Below, in pieces: positions 54,484 through 64,000 of a DNA stretch of 64,000 nucleotides. The DNA lies in NCBI GenBank assembly GCA_947497145.1, contig CANMFQ010000007.1, positions 62,001 through 126,000 on the forward strand, given 5' to 3'. The notes beneath the pieces are model-generated. The model was given only the letters and a program-made list of their open reading frames with translations. It was not told the DNA's origin and made no database searches. The DNA is from an uncultured Flavobacteriaceae bacterium (GTDB lineage Bacteria > Bacteroidota > Bacteroidia > Flavobacteriales > Flavobacteriaceae). The translations under genes and the position numbers were made by a program. Numbering within the stretch: position 1 is the first letter of the stretch; the number at the start of each line of letters is the position of its first letter.

Positions 54484-56130
54484 TCACTTTGAGCCTGTTG
54501 CTTTTTTCTCCACATATGAATTTGGAGCGTAATAAATTCCTTTTTGTTCCCATCGCTTTTGTAACTGTTTTAAAGCCGTTTTAAACGAATTAAAATTTTT
54601 ATTCTTTTTTGCTGTCCATCCAACTTCGGCATATGCCGCTATTCTTGGAAATACTAGAAAATGCATTTCACCATCGGTAGGAATCCATTCTCCCCACATT
54701 TGACAACCTGTACCTAATACTTTGTTATGATATTTGGCGTCTAATTTTTCAGGAATAGGGTCAAAGCTATACGCCTTAGATAGGGGGATACTGTTGTAAT
54801 CATAATCGAGATAGGTATTAGAGTGAATTGAATTTACAATATTATAACCGTTTTTTACAGCATGCGTTGCTAGTTCTAAATCTCCTTTCCAAAAATGTAC
54901 AACAGTTGTTTTTGCTAATTTTTGGTTGCTTTTAGTATCTGCCTCATCTTGATATTCATGAAGGTTATGGCCCATTATTTCATTCCATCCCATCATTCGT
55001 CGGTTTTTACTTTGTAGATATTGTGAAATGCTATTGGTGAAAAATACTTGTAATTCGGCAGGGGTGGTCAAACCTTTTTCTTTCATATAGCGTTGCACAG
55101 TTTTTGATGATTTCCAGTGATTGTACTTCACCTCGTCACCACCAATATGTATGACTTTAGAGGGGAATAAATCCATTACTTCATCAAGTACATCGGTAAG
55201 AAACTCAATCACCTTTGGGTCACTCACATCATATACATCTTTACCAACACCAAATTTTATGGGCATCTCAATTTTCTTTTTAGCAGTTCCTAGCCAGGGG
55301 TACGATGCAATGGCCGCACTTGAGTGTCCGGGCATTTCAATTTCTGGAACAACGGTAATATGTCTTTCTGCGGCATATTTTAGTATCTCCTTAATTTCTT
55401 CCTGCGTATAAAATCCTTCATGCGGCTCTGCAGATTGAATAGGACTATTCCATTTTAACGGTCCCACTTGACTGCTTTTTCTTTTAGACCCAATTTGTGT
55501 AAGCCGCGGGTATTTTTTAATTTCAATTCTCCATCCTTGATCATCAACCAAATGCCAATGAAAAACGTTCATCTTTAAATGCGCCATTTCATCTAATAAC
55601 ATTTTTACCTGCTTACTCCCTTTAAAAAAACGCCCTTCATCTAACATAAAAGCCCTCCAAGAAAATCTAGGAGCATCCTTTATGATTACTGCTGGTATTT
55701 GGAAGGCAGTCGCTTTTTTTTCGACATCTGTAAATTGCGGAAACAATTGCATTAAACTCTGCACGCCATAAAACCACCCTGCATTGTTTGATGCACTAAT
55801 TTCTATTCCTGAATTTGAAACAATTAAATTGTACGCCTCTTTTCCTAATTTTTTGTCTAATAGAAATTGGATAGCCTTGGTATTCGGTTTTTTAATGGGA
55901 ATAATTTCAATTGCATAGCCCGCTATTTTTTTAATATCGCTTTGTAGGCGCTGTGCCGTAGCTTTACTTTCAGCAGAAGATACAATACCAATTTGCGGAT
56001 TTAGCGTAAAAAAGCCTTGTCCAATTGACACCTCCTGCGGGCGAGGTATAATATTAATGTCTTGAGCTTTGAGTGTTGTACTACTTATTAGCGCTAAGGC
56101 TACAATCAAAAGTGATATTTTTTTCTGCAT
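54484..56130 (-). CDS. GH20 beta-N-acetylhexosaminidase
   Basis: 548 residues with a signal peptide (~1-22). A GH20b-type N-domain (~25-150) precedes the TIM barrel (~155-530). The catalytic pair Asp332-Glu333 lies in HIGGDEVKYNHW; HWHLVDDQGWRIEI (~191-204) and PEIEMPGHSSAA are also diagnostic. It releases terminal GlcNAc/GalNAc from chitin, peptidoglycan or glycans in the periplasm or on the surface. No SusCD pair is adjacent. Confidence 0.93.
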   Translation of the reverse strand: MQKKISLLIVALALISSTTLKAQDINIIPRPQEVSIGQGFFTLNPQIGIVSSAESKATAQRLQSDIKKIAGYAIEIIPIKKPNTKAIQFLLDKKLGKEAYNLIVSNSGIEISASNNAGWFYGVQSLMQLFPQFTDVEKKATAFQIPAVIIKDAPRFSWRAFMLDEGRFFKGSKQVKMLLDEMAHLKMNVFHWHLVDDQGWRIEIKKYPRLTQIGSKRKSSQVGPLKWNSPIQSAEPHEGFYTQEEIKEILKYAAERHITVVPEIEMPGHSSAAIASYPWLGTAKKKIEMPIKFGVGKDVYDVSDPKVIEFLTDVLDEVMDLFPSKVIHIGGDEVKYNHWKSSKTVQRYMKEKGLTTPAELQVFFTNSISQYLQSKNRRMMGWNEIMGHNLHEYQDEADTKSNQKLAKTTVVHFWKGDLELATHAVKNGYNIVNSIHSNTYLDYDYNSIPLSKAYSFDPIPEKLDAKYHNKVLGTGCQMWGEWIPTDGEMHFLVFPRIAAYAEVGWTAKKNKNFNSFKTALKQLQKRWEQKGIYYAPNSYVEKKATGSK

Positions 56131-56365
56131 TTGGTTGGTTTAAGGATAATGATACAATTCCTCTGGTGTAAATAAGGTTTTGTTAGGGTGACCGAAAGTT
56201 TTACGTACTAAATGTAGTAAAAGCAAATCAAACGCAAAAGCAGTTTTAAAAGTTGAGAGCATAGCTATAACCAGACAGCTGTTAGCCGTAAATAGCAGGT
56301 TATTAGTTTTATATAGGGTGATTGCTACAGGTTGTGTTGACTTTTATTCTATGAAAAACAAGCGA

Positions 56366-56767
56366 TTAAAATTCAATTTTTCGAATTTTTGTGTCTAAAA
56401 TTTCAATTCTAACTTTATGCGCGTCTTCAGGAAGAAAAGAGGGTATTTTTTCGGGCCATTCAATAAATACCCAAACATCTTCATTCAAATAATCTTCAAA
56501 ACCCAAGTCTAAAGCTTCGTTTTCATCATTCAGTCTGTAAAAATCAAAATGATACCCCAAGAGGCTTCCATCTGTTTTATGGTATTCATTGACAATTCCG
56601 AAGGTGGGGCTGTTTGCGGTATCAGCACCATCCAATACTTGTACCAATGCTTTTATTAGTGTTGTTTTGCCAGCACCCATATCACCATAAAAACATAGTG
56701 TTTTTGACTTGGCATTTTGAATTAAGCTTTTAGCTACTGCTGTAATTTCATCTTCTTTGTAAATCAT
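56366..56767 (-). CDS. tsaE: tRNA threonylcarbamoyladenosine biosynthesis ATPase TsaE
   Basis: 133 residues from the ATG at 56767 (TTG at 56773 less likely). Walker A GDMGAGKTT (28-36), then NSPTFGIVNEY and HFDFYRL, and WVFIEWPEK: TsaE signatures. It works with TsaB/TsaD/TsaC in t6A37 modification. The leader holds nested inverted repeats (56793-56838). Confidence 0.95.
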   Translation of the reverse strand: MIYKEDEITAVAKSLIQNAKSKTLCFYGDMGAGKTTLIKALVQVLDGADTANSPTFGIVNEYHKTDGSLLGYHFDFYRLNDENEALDLGFEDYLNEDVWVFIEWPEKIPSFLPEDAHKVRIEILDTKIRKIEF

Positions 56768-57017
56768 AAGCAAAATAATAATAGCGACATTAAAACCTAG
56801 GGTTTACAAACCTTCTTGTAAAACGATGCGCTAGGTTTGGCGACCTTATAAATTGAAACTTTCTATAAAAAAATCAACCTAACAAAATTAGCTGTTTTAT
56901 TACTTTTAACATAGCCTTCTTAAACGATATTAAAAGCCTAGTGAACCAGTTAATCTTAAGATAATTTACAATAGTATATATTCGTTACGCATGAGGCAAG
57001 TTCATTTTGAAACGAAT

Positions 57018-58562
57018 TTATCTCGGTTCTAAGACGACAAACGGAATAATCATTTCTTCCAAAGAAACACCCCCATGTTGATAGCTGTTTCTATAGTAAC
57101 TTACATAATGATTATAGTTGTTTGGGTACGCAAAAAAGAGATCATTTTTGGCGAAAATATACGAGCTACTCATATTAATACTGGGTAAATGTATGCTTCT
57201 TGGGTCTTTGGCTTCAAGCACATCTTTTTTTTCATAAGAGAGGCTTCTACCCGTTTTGTAGCGTAAATTTAAACTAGTTTCTTTATCTCCAATGACCTTA
57301 GAAGGTTGTTTTACGTTGATAGTGCCATGGTCGGTAGTAATAATCAATTTAAGTCCCATTTGTTGGGCTTGCTGAATAATTTCTAATAAAGGCGAATTTT
57401 TAAACCAGCTTTTAGTTAATGACCGGTAGGCTTTGTCATTAGAAGCAAGCTCTTTAATAACTTCCATTTCTGTTTTAGAATGCGACAGCATATCTACAAA
57501 ATTATATACAATTACCGTGAGGTCATTGTCTTTTTGAGATCTAAAATTATGTGATAAATGTTTTCCTTGTTTAAGGCTGCTAATTTTGTGGTATTCCCAT
57601 TTTAAATTGAGTCCAAGACGCTTAATTTGCTCACCTAAAAATTTATCTTCAAATAGGTTTTTACCTCCTTCATCGGTATCGTTTTTCCACCATTCAGGAT
57701 ACTTTTTTTCCATGGCTAATGGGGTTAGACCAGAGAAAATAGCGTTACGGGCATATTGGGTTGCAGTAGGTAGAATGCTAAAGTAGGACTCCTCCTTGGT
57801 TTTTTTGAAAAATGAATTTACCGTATCTTCAAAAGCAAACCATTGGTCGTAACGCAAATTATCAACCACAACAAGTAAGGTAGGGGTATTGATTATTTCT
57901 GGCTGAATCCACTCTTTAAATAAGGTATGCGACATTACAGGGCTGTTTATATCGCTAAACCAATCTTCGTAATTGTTTTCTACAAACTTGCTAAACTGCT
58001 GGTTGGCCTCTATTTTTTGCGACTCTAGTATTTCAAACATTCCGGTGTCTTCAATATCTTCGAGTTGCATTTCCCAATAAATCAATTTTTTATAGAGCTC
58101 TGACCATTCTTCATAGCTATTTACCATCGATAAATCCATGGCTATTTTTCTAAACTCTTGTTGGTAATTGGAGGTTGTTTTTTCAGAAACAAGACGCGAG
58201 TGGTCTAAATTCTTTTTTAAGGATAGTAAAATTTGATTCGGATTAACAGGTTTTATCAAATAATCTGCGATTTGCGAACCAATTGCCTCTTCCATAATAA
58301 ACTCTTCCTCACTTTTGGTTATCATTACTACTGGCAGTGTAGCTTTCATAACTTTAATCTCGTGCAAGGTTTCCAAACCAGAAATACCGGGCATATTCTC
58401 ATCTAAGAAGACGATGTCAACTTGCGAATTTGATAGCTCATCCAGCGCTTCTTGCCCACTTCTACAAGTGATTACGTCATAATTTTTGTTTTGAAGAAAA
58501 ATAATATGAGGTTTTAATAAATCGATCTCATCGTCTACCCAAAGTATTGTTATTTTATTCAT
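57018..58562 (-). CDS. porX: PorX-type response regulator with PglZ domain (T9SS regulator)
   Basis: 514 residues. Receiver domain with Asp10-Asp11, phospho-acceptor Asp54 (VFLDENMPGISG) and Lys in YLIKPV; a helical linker (~120-220); then a PglZ/alkaline-phosphatase-like domain with metal residues Asp234, Asp357, His361, Asp411-His412 and His496, all present. PorX with PorY controls type IX secretion genes in Porphyromonas and hydrolyses cyclic oligonucleotides or phosphodiesters. Divergent from the HD gene, monocistronic. Confidence 0.93.
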   Translation of the reverse strand: MNKITILWVDDEIDLLKPHIIFLQNKNYDVITCRSGQEALDELSNSQVDIVFLDENMPGISGLETLHEIKVMKATLPVVMITKSEEEFIMEEAIGSQIADYLIKPVNPNQILLSLKKNLDHSRLVSEKTTSNYQQEFRKIAMDLSMVNSYEEWSELYKKLIYWEMQLEDIEDTGMFEILESQKIEANQQFSKFVENNYEDWFSDINSPVMSHTLFKEWIQPEIINTPTLLVVVDNLRYDQWFAFEDTVNSFFKKTKEESYFSILPTATQYARNAIFSGLTPLAMEKKYPEWWKNDTDEGGKNLFEDKFLGEQIKRLGLNLKWEYHKISSLKQGKHLSHNFRSQKDNDLTVIVYNFVDMLSHSKTEMEVIKELASNDKAYRSLTKSWFKNSPLLEIIQQAQQMGLKLIITTDHGTINVKQPSKVIGDKETSLNLRYKTGRSLSYEKKDVLEAKDPRSIHLPSINMSSSYIFAKNDLFFAYPNNYNHYVSYYRNSYQHGGVSLEEMIIPFVVLEPR

Positions 58563-58681
58563 TTAATTGCCCTGCTTTTTTAAAAGTCCGTAAAGTGTTA
58601 TCATTCTATTGAAGTTACCGCTCATTTAGCATGCCAAGTTTTGTTATGTTTCCATAACTTTGGCTTTTAATTCTACTAGTT

Positions 58682-59911
58682 TTGGCAAAATCAAATAAAC
58701 TTAAAATATTAAACGATCCAATTTACGGATTTATTAGAATTCCCAACACTTTGATTTTTGATTTGTTGGCAGACTCATACTTTCAAAGATTACGAAGAAT
58801 AGCCCAAATGGGACTTTCTTATTTGGTATACCCAGGAGCGCATCATACGCGTTTTCACCATGCCTTAGGGAGTATGCATTTAATGCAGCAAGCGATACAA
58901 GTGCTTCGTTTTAAAGGGGTTGAAATAACAAAGGAAGAGGAGCAAGGCTTATTGTGCGCTATTTTACTTCATGATATTGGTCACGGACCTTTCTCACATG
59001 CTATGGAAAATAGTATTGTTGAAGGGGTGCATCATGAGCATATTTCGTTGTTATTTATGGAGGAATTGAATAACAGGTTTAACGGAAGTTTAACGGTTGC
59101 AATAGCTATTTTTAAAGGAAATCATCCAAAGAAGTTTCTAAATCAATTAGTATCTAGTCAATTGGACATGGATCGGATGGACTACCTCAAGCGCGATAGT
59201 TTTTATACAGGTGTGGCCGAAGGGAATATTAATTCAGAACGCTTGCTAACCATGCTTACCGTGGTAGATGGGGAGTTGATGGTTGAGGAAAAAGGAACGT
59301 ATTCTGTAGAGAAGTTTTTAATGGCACGCCGTTTTATGTATTGGCAAGTATATCTTCATAAGACAGGTATAGTGGCCGAACAGCTTTTGATACGCATACT
59401 TAAACGCGCTAAAGAATTATTAAAAAAGGGAGAGCCAATGCACTGTACCGAAGCCCTTCTCTTCTTTATGACGAATAAAATTAGCAAAGAAAACTTTGAT
59501 GCATCAGTTTTAGAACGTTTTTCAAAATTAGATGATACCGATATTCTTGCTGCTATAAAGTTATGGCAAGATCATGATGATTTTGTGCTCTCAACCCTAT
59601 GTCAAATGGTTATTCACAGGCGATTATTGAAAATAAAACTCAAGAAAAAACCAATTGATACCGTTACTGTAGAAAAACACTTAAATTATTTTAAAACGGA
59701 ATATGGTATTTCTGATTACGAAGCTACCTACTTTGTGTTTACAGGCAAGATTGAAAATACAGCTTATCACACCGAAAAACAAAATATAAATATTATTCGT
59801 AAAAGCGGAAAAATTATTGACGTAGCAAAGGCATCAGATCATTTAAATTTGAAGACCTTATCAAAAAAGGTGACAAAATATTATATGTGCTACCCTAAAC
59901 TGTTGGTGTAA
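58682..59911 (+). CDS. HD-domain phosphohydrolase (SAMHD1/dGTPase-like)
   Basis: 409 residues. The start is TTG at 58682, which gives the family-typical MAKSNKLKILNDPIYGFI; a -7 element TAACTTTG (58655-58662) lies just upstream. HD ligands: HTRFHHALGSMHLM, LLHDIGHGPFSHAME and QLDMDRMDYLKRDSF. Related proteins hydrolyse dNTPs or nucleotides; substrate unknown. Divergent from porX. Confidence 0.85.
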   Translation: MAKSNKLKILNDPIYGFIRIPNTLIFDLLADSYFQRLRRIAQMGLSYLVYPGAHHTRFHHALGSMHLMQQAIQVLRFKGVEITKEEEQGLLCAILLHDIGHGPFSHAMENSIVEGVHHEHISLLFMEELNNRFNGSLTVAIAIFKGNHPKKFLNQLVSSQLDMDRMDYLKRDSFYTGVAEGNINSERLLTMLTVVDGELMVEEKGTYSVEKFLMARRFMYWQVYLHKTGIVAEQLLIRILKRAKELLKKGEPMHCTEALLFFMTNKISKENFDASVLERFSKLDDTDILAAIKLWQDHDDFVLSTLCQMVIHRRLLKIKLKKKPIDTVTVEKHLNYFKTEYGISDYEATYFVFTGKIENTAYHTEKQNINIIRKSGKIIDVAKASDHLNLKTLSKKVTKYYMCYPKLLV

Positions 59912-60077
59912 ATTTATATCTTTAGGCTAAAACCCCATGGAAAATGACATTATAATACCTTTGTGTTATAAGAACGAAGGTGCTTTGTCTAAATTAATCA
60001 ACGAGATGGCGATTTTTTTTTGGGGTTTAGGGTACGTCTATGATTTCGGTTGAACTATTTTTCTTATTTTTGTGTTC

Positions 60078-61100
60078 ATGGTTTTTACAGCAAGTCAAAT
60101 TGCGGGTATTTTAGAAGGAGAGATTGAAGGAAATCCAGAAATATCCGTTCATAAACTGGCCAAAATCGAAGAGGGCGAGAAGGGTTCATTGACTTTTTTA
60201 GCGAACCCCAAGTACACGCCGTTTATCTATACTACCAAAGCTTCAATAACGATAGTAAATAAAGATTTTACGCCTGAACAACATTTAAATACGACACTCA
60301 TAAAAGTGGAAGATGCTTACGCTTCTTTTACAAAACTATTGGAGTATTATGATCAAGTGAAAAATGTAAAAACGGGTATAGAATCACCTGTTTTTCTTTC
60401 AGAATCATCAACTTATGGAACAGGTTTTTATTTAGGTGCTTTTGCATACATTGGAGAAAATGTGCGTATAGGTGATAATGTAAAAATATATCCTAATGCA
60501 TATATAGGTGATAATGTAACCCTTGGCAATAATGTAACGGTGTTTTCGGGGGTTAAGATTTACTCTGAAACTAGCATTGGTAATAATTGTGTTATTCAAA
60601 GTGGTGCTATTGTGGGTGCAGATGGTTTTGGTTTTGCCCCAAATAAAGATGGTTCATTTAAAAAAATACCACAAACAGGCAATGTTATTATTGAAGATAA
60701 TGTAGATGTTGGCGCAGGTACCACAATAGATAGAGCTACTATGGGGTCTACAATATTACGCAAAGGGGTAAAGTTAGATAACCAAATACAAATTGCTCAT
60801 AATGTTGAAATTGGTGAGCATACGGTAATAGCTGCTCAAACGGGCGTTGCTGGTTCTACCAAAATAGGGAGGCATTGTATGATTGGAGGCCAAGTGGGTA
60901 TTGTAGGGCATATCACTATTGGTAATAATGTGCGTATTCAAGCACAATCAGGTATTGGCCGCAATATTAAAGATGATGAAGTTTTACAAGGGTCTCCAGC
61001 TTTAAACTATGGAGATTATAATAAGTCTTACGTACATTTTAAAAACTTACCTAAAATAGTAAATCAAATAAAACAACTCGACAAAAAAAATAATAAGTGA
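60078..61100 (+). CDS. lpxD: UDP-3-O-acylglucosamine N-acyltransferase
   Basis: 340 residues from the ATG at 60078 (GTG at 60072 is part of a TATTTTTG -7-like element). N-terminal uridine-binding domain (~1-100), then a left-handed beta-helix of hexapeptides ([20 protein letters not shown]); catalytic His in [11 protein letters not shown]. Adds the 3-hydroxyacyl chain at N2 in lipid A synthesis. It overlaps lpxC-fabZ by 4 bp. Confidence 0.93.
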   Translation: MVFTASQIAGILEGEIEGNPEISVHKLAKIEEGEKGSLTFLANPKYTPFIYTTKASITIVNKDFTPEQHLNTTLIKVEDAYASFTKLLEYYDQVKNVKTGIESPVFLSESSTYGTGFYLGAFAYIGENVRIGDNVKIYPNAYIGDNVTLGNNVTVFSGVKIYSETSIGNNCVIQSGAIVGADGFGFAPNKDGSFKKIPQTGNVIIEDNVDVGAGTTIDRATMGSTILRKGVKLDNQIQIAHNVEIGEHTVIAAQTGVAGSTKIGRHCMIGGQVGIVGHITIGNNVRIQAQSGIGRNIKDDEVLQGSPALNYGDYNKSYVHFKNLPKIVNQIKQLDKKNNK

Positions 61101-62503
61101 CTGTAACTGAGAATAAACAAAGAACAATAGCGAAAGAGGTCATTCTTAAAGGAGTTGGCCTTCATACAGGTGAAAATGTAACGATGAAATTCGTTCCAGC
61201 ACCCGTTAATCATGGTTATGCTTTCAAAAGAGTCGATTTGGAGGGAGCGCCAATTATTGAAGCTGATGCAAATTACGTTGTGAATACACAACGGGGAACA
61301 AATTTAGAAAAGCACGGCGTAAAGATTCAAACATCAGAGCATGTGCTTGCTGCTTTGGTAGGTATGGAAATAGACAATATTCTTATTGAATTGGATGCTC
61401 CAGAACCCCCTATTATGGATGGATCTTCAAAATATTTTGTTGAAGCTTTAGAAATTGTAGGTGCGGTTGAGCAAGATGCTTACAGAGAAGAATATGTTAT
61501 AAGAGATGTTATTTCTTATAAAGATGAAGCTACGGGAAGTGAAATAATGGTTGTTCCTGCTGACTCTTATCAAGTAACTACTATGGTAGATTTTGGTACT
61601 AAAGTGTTAGGCACGCAAAATGCAACCTTAGAAAAGATAGCTGATTTTAAAAAGGAAATTGCTGATGCACGTACCTTTAGTTTTTTACATGAATTGGAAG
61701 CCTTATTAGAAAACGGACTCATAAAAGGTGGTGATTTGAATAATGCCATCGTTTATGTTGATAAGGAAATTTCTGAAGAAACCATGAAAAAGCTTGAAAA
61801 AGCTTTCAATAAAAAGAAACTCAGTGTAAAGCCTAATGGCATTTTAGATAATCTTACCTTACATCAGCCTAATGAAGCTGCTCGGCATAAGTTACTAGAT
61901 GTTATTGGTGATTTGGCATTGGCGCGCACCAGAATACGAGGTAAGGTAATTGCTAATAAGCCAGGCCATTTTGTAAATACGCAGTTTGCAAAAAAAATAG
62001 CCAAAATTATTAAAACAGAGAAAAGAAACAATGTTCCTAAGGTGGATTTAAATAAGCCACCTTTGATGGATATAACTAAAATTATGTCCCAGTTGCCACA
62101 TAGACCACCGTTTTTATTGGTAGATAAAATTTTGGAGCTTTCAGATACGCACGTTGTCGGGCTTAAAAACGTGACAATGAATGAGCCATTTTTTGTTGGT
62201 CATTTTCCTGGTGCACCAGTAATGCCTGGAGTTTTGCAATTAGAGGCAATGGCTCAAACAGGTGGTATTTTGGTGTTGAACACCGTTCCAGACCCTGAAA
62301 ATTATTTAACCTATTTACTTAAGATAGATAATGTAAGGTACAAGCAACAAGTTGTTCCTGGAGATACGCTTATTTTTAAATTAGATTTAATGTCTCCTAT
62401 TAGAAGGGGTATTTGCCAAATGCATGCAAAGGCATATGCAAATGGAAAACTTGTTTCTGAAGCTGAAATAATGGCTCAGATTATTAAAGTAAAAGGAAAT
62501 TAA
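61097..62503 (+). CDS. lpxC/fabZ: bifunctional LpxC deacetylase / FabZ dehydratase
   Basis: 468 residues, GTG start overlapping the lpxD stop. LpxC part (~1-320): [10 protein letters not shown], zinc motif [22 protein letters not shown] and [12 protein letters not shown]. FabZ part (~328-468): [13 protein letters not shown] with catalytic His, and [20 protein letters not shown] with Glu. The fusion is usual in Bacteroidetes and couples lipid A commitment with fatty-acid chain supply. Confidence 0.96.
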   Translation: MTVTENKQRTIAKEVILKGVGLHTGENVTMKFVPAPVNHGYAFKRVDLEGAPIIEADANYVVNTQRGTNLEKHGVKIQTSEHVLAALVGMEIDNILIELDAPEPPIMDGSSKYFVEALEIVGAVEQDAYREEYVIRDVISYKDEATGSEIMVVPADSYQVTTMVDFGTKVLGTQNATLEKIADFKKEIADARTFSFLHELEALLENGLIKGGDLNNAIVYVDKEISEETMKKLEKAFNKKKLSVKPNGILDNLTLHQPNEAARHKLLDVIGDLALARTRIRGKVIANKPGHFVNTQFAKKIAKIIKTEKRNNVPKVDLNKPPLMDITKIMSQLPHRPPFLLVDKILELSDTHVVGLKNVTMNEPFFVGHFPGAPVMPGVLQLEAMAQTGGILVLNTVPDPENYLTYLLKIDNVRYKQQVVPGDTLIFKLDLMSPIRRGICQMHAKAYANGKLVSEAEIMAQIIKVKGN

Positions 62504-62505
62504 AT

Positions 62506-63288
62506 ATGAATCAACCCCTTGCTTATATACATCCTGGAGCTAAAATAGCGAAGAATGTAGTTGTTGAACCCTTTACTACCATCCACAATAACGTTACTAT
62601 TGGCGATGGTACTTGGATAGGTTCGAATGTAACCATTATGGAAGGAGCTAGAATTGGTAAAAATTGTAATATTTTTCCAGGAGCTGTCATTTCTGCACCG
62701 CCACAAGATTTAAAATATAAAGGAGAAGAAACTACGGTGAACATTGGTAATGGAACAACCATTCGCGAATGTGCTACAATTCACAAAGGTACTTCGGATA
62801 GAAATAAAACCGTCATTGGTAAAAATTGCCTTATCATGGCGTATTGCCACGTGGCTCATGATTGTTTGGTTGGTGATAATTGTATTTTTTCAAACAATTC
62901 AACCCTCGCTGGGCATGTTACTGTTGGTGATAACGTAATATTGGCAGGTTTGGTAGCCGTGCATCAATTTGTTTCTGTTGGGCAGCATGCTTTTGTTACA
63001 GGCGGTTCGCTTGTGCGTAAAGATGTACCACCTTTTGTGAAAGCTGCTAGAGAACCGCTATCCTATGTAGGTATAAATTCCGTAGGTTTGCGAAGAAGAG
63101 GTTTTGAATCAGAAAAAATACGTGAGATACAGAATATTTATAGAATACTGTATCAAAAAAATTACAATAATACCCAAGCCGTTCAGATTATAGAGGCAGA
63201 AATGGAAGCTACACCAGAACGCGATGAAATTCTACAGTTTATTAGAGATTCACAACGTGGCATAATGAAGGGGTATTTTAGCAACTAA
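62506..63288 (+). CDS. lpxA: UDP-N-acetylglucosamine acyltransferase
   Basis: 260 residues. Hexapeptide beta-helix with the LpxA catalytic His in AYCHVAHDCLVGDN, the AVHQFVSVGQHAFVTGGS strand and a helical C-terminus (RRGFESEKIREIQNIYRILY). First acylation of UDP-GlcNAc in lipid A synthesis. Starts 2 bp after lpxC-fabZ. Confidence 0.97.
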   Translation: MNQPLAYIHPGAKIAKNVVVEPFTTIHNNVTIGDGTWIGSNVTIMEGARIGKNCNIFPGAVISAPPQDLKYKGEETTVNIGNGTTIRECATIHKGTSDRNKTVIGKNCLIMAYCHVAHDCLVGDNCIFSNNSTLAGHVTVGDNVILAGLVAVHQFVSVGQHAFVTGGSLVRKDVPPFVKAAREPLSYVGINSVGLRRRGFESEKIREIQNIYRILYQKNYNNTQAVQIIEAEMEATPERDEILQFIRDSQRGIMKGYFSN

Positions 63289-63357
63289 TACGAGATTAGT
63301 ACAACAGCTTCAATTTGTAAATTCAAAGATTAACTATTAACGAACAACGATTAAAAA

Positions 63358-63924
63358 ATGGCAACAACATCAGATATTAGAAAAGGATTATGTATTCGAT
63401 ACAATCATGATATTTTCAAAATTATTGAGTTTCTGCATGTAAAACCAGGTAAAGGTCCCGCATTTGTACGAACCAAATTAAAAAGTGTTACTTCAGGAAA
63501 AGTAATTGATAATACCTTTTCAGCAGGGCATAAGATTGAAGATGTACGTGTAGAAACACGCTCATATCAATATTTATATGCCGAAGGTGATACTTATCAT
63601 TTCATGAATACCGATGACTATAATCAAATTACATTACAAGAAAGTAGTTTAGATGCACCGGGCTTACTTAAAGAAGGTCAGGTAGTTACTATTTTGTTTA
63701 ATACTGAAGATAGCATGCCATTATCGGTAGATATGCCTGCTAGTGTTGTTTTAGAGGTTACCTATACAGAACCTGGTGTAAAAGGCAATACAGCAACCAA
63801 TGCGACCAAGCCTGCAAAAGTAGAAACAGGAGCAGAGGTAAACGTACCACTTTTTATTAATGAAGGTGATAAGATTAAAGTAGATACGGCTAACGGTAAC
63901 TACATGGAACGTGTAAAGGAATAA
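63358..63924 (+). CDS. efp: elongation factor P
   Basis: 188 residues, three beta-barrel domains. The modifiable loop is Lys32 in HVKPGKGPAFVRTK; no epmA/B gene is in the window. EF-P rescues ribosomes at polyproline stretches, which is relevant to the proline-rich repeat protein at 51930. Efp follows lpxA by 69 bp, as commonly seen in Flavobacteriaceae. Confidence 0.97.
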   Translation: MATTSDIRKGLCIRYNHDIFKIIEFLHVKPGKGPAFVRTKLKSVTSGKVIDNTFSAGHKIEDVRVETRSYQYLYAEGDTYHFMNTDDYNQITLQESSLDAPGLLKEGQVVTILFNTEDSMPLSVDMPASVVLEVTYTEPGVKGNTATNATKPAKVETGAEVNVPLFINEGDKIKVDTANGNYMERVKE

Positions 63925-63943
63925 TTAAATTAATAAGATTTAG

Positions 63944-64000
63944 GTGAGGTTTCCTATAGCATATACGTTAAAACAAATAGCAAAAATCATTGGTTCTGAA
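63944..64000 (+). CDS. partial gene, N-terminus of a second LpxD-like acyltransferase
   Basis: Only 19 codons are in the window, from a GTG at 63944 (19 bp after efp) to the edge: MRFPIAYTLKQIAKIIGSE. This resembles the N-terminus of LpxD-type acyltransferases, often found after efp in this group. Too short for more than a tentative call. Confidence 0.45.
   Translation, partial: MRFPIAYTLKQIAKIIGSE

Noticed and set aside
60065-60072. TATTTTTG as the promoter of lpxD giving a leaderless transcript
   Set aside because: It sits only 6 bp before the ATG and no -33 is at a fitting distance; it may be chance in T-rich DNA.

Overview
The window is AT-rich, gene-dense DNA from a member of the Bacteroidetes, most likely a (probably marine) Flavobacteriaceae. 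The evidence is a PorX-type response regulator with a PglZ domain (type IX secretion), fused LpxC-FabZ, DUF4294, DUF6495 and DUF2911 proteins, many SPII lipoproteins, TANNTTTG-type promoter elements and occasional TTG/GTG starts. I cannot name a genus. I saw no tRNA, rRNA, CRISPR array, insertion sequence or prophage.

Layout. 0.1-11.3 kb is an envelope/exopolysaccharide block: a large multi-TM glycosyltransferase-like protein, a lipoprotein and a GH5-like glycosidase in one operon, then a GT4 glycosyltransferase, a Wzx/MATE-type flippase and a TPR plus outer-membrane beta-barrel protein. 11.5-15.6 kb is a complete NO-sensing phosphorelay on the minus strand: CheY-like receiver, H-NOX heme sensor, three-PAS histidine kinase, free Hpt protein and LytTR response regulator. 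15.8-30.8 kb is mostly metabolism: a TlpA-like thioredoxin, a DoxX-like protein, a giant FAD/Fe-S oxidoreductase, an LpxH-like protein that has lost metal and catalytic residues, aroC, then a tightly coupled symporter / ATP-grasp / formylglutamate amidohydrolase / QEGLA metallopeptidase operon, a glycosyltransferase, menB and a second LytTR regulator. 31-37 kb has rpsF-rpsR-rplI, hisS, a Nudix protein, an M42 peptidase and DUF4294. 37.3-45.8 kb is a denitrification operon (NO2- to N2O) on the minus strand: nirK fused to cytochrome c, nirV-like, SCO, norC, norB, norQ, norD, norE-like and norF-like. 46-64 kb has housekeeping and envelope genes: lysoplasmalogenase, M20 amidohydrolase, a photolyase operon, a Pro-Glu-Pro-Gly repeat protein, GH20 hexosaminidase, tsaE, porX, an HD hydrolase and the lipid A cluster lpxD-lpxC/fabZ-lpxA-efp, with the first codons of a second lpxD-like gene at the edge.

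The most interesting signal is a 12-bp motif (consensus GTMGAYGAATKG) in intergenic DNA. Three pairs, each with exactly 21-bp start-to-start spacing, lie at 7501/7522, 9096/9117 and 15616/15637; a single copy sits at base 14, where an upstream partner would fall off the window. Direct repeats of this spacing are the classic architecture of LytTR-domain binding sites. The pairs sit upstream of the GT4 gene, the flippase (and/or the TPR-barrel gene) and the H-NOX operon itself. I infer an autoregulated NO (H-NOX) to phosphorelay to LytTR circuit controlling surface polysaccharide production, in a genome that also makes NO by NirK and removes it by NorCB. A second candidate module is the operon joining an amino-acid/dicarboxylate symporter, a GshB-like ATP-grasp ligase, an N-formylglutamate amidohydrolase-like hydrolase and a MATCAP-like (DUF1704) metallopeptidase.
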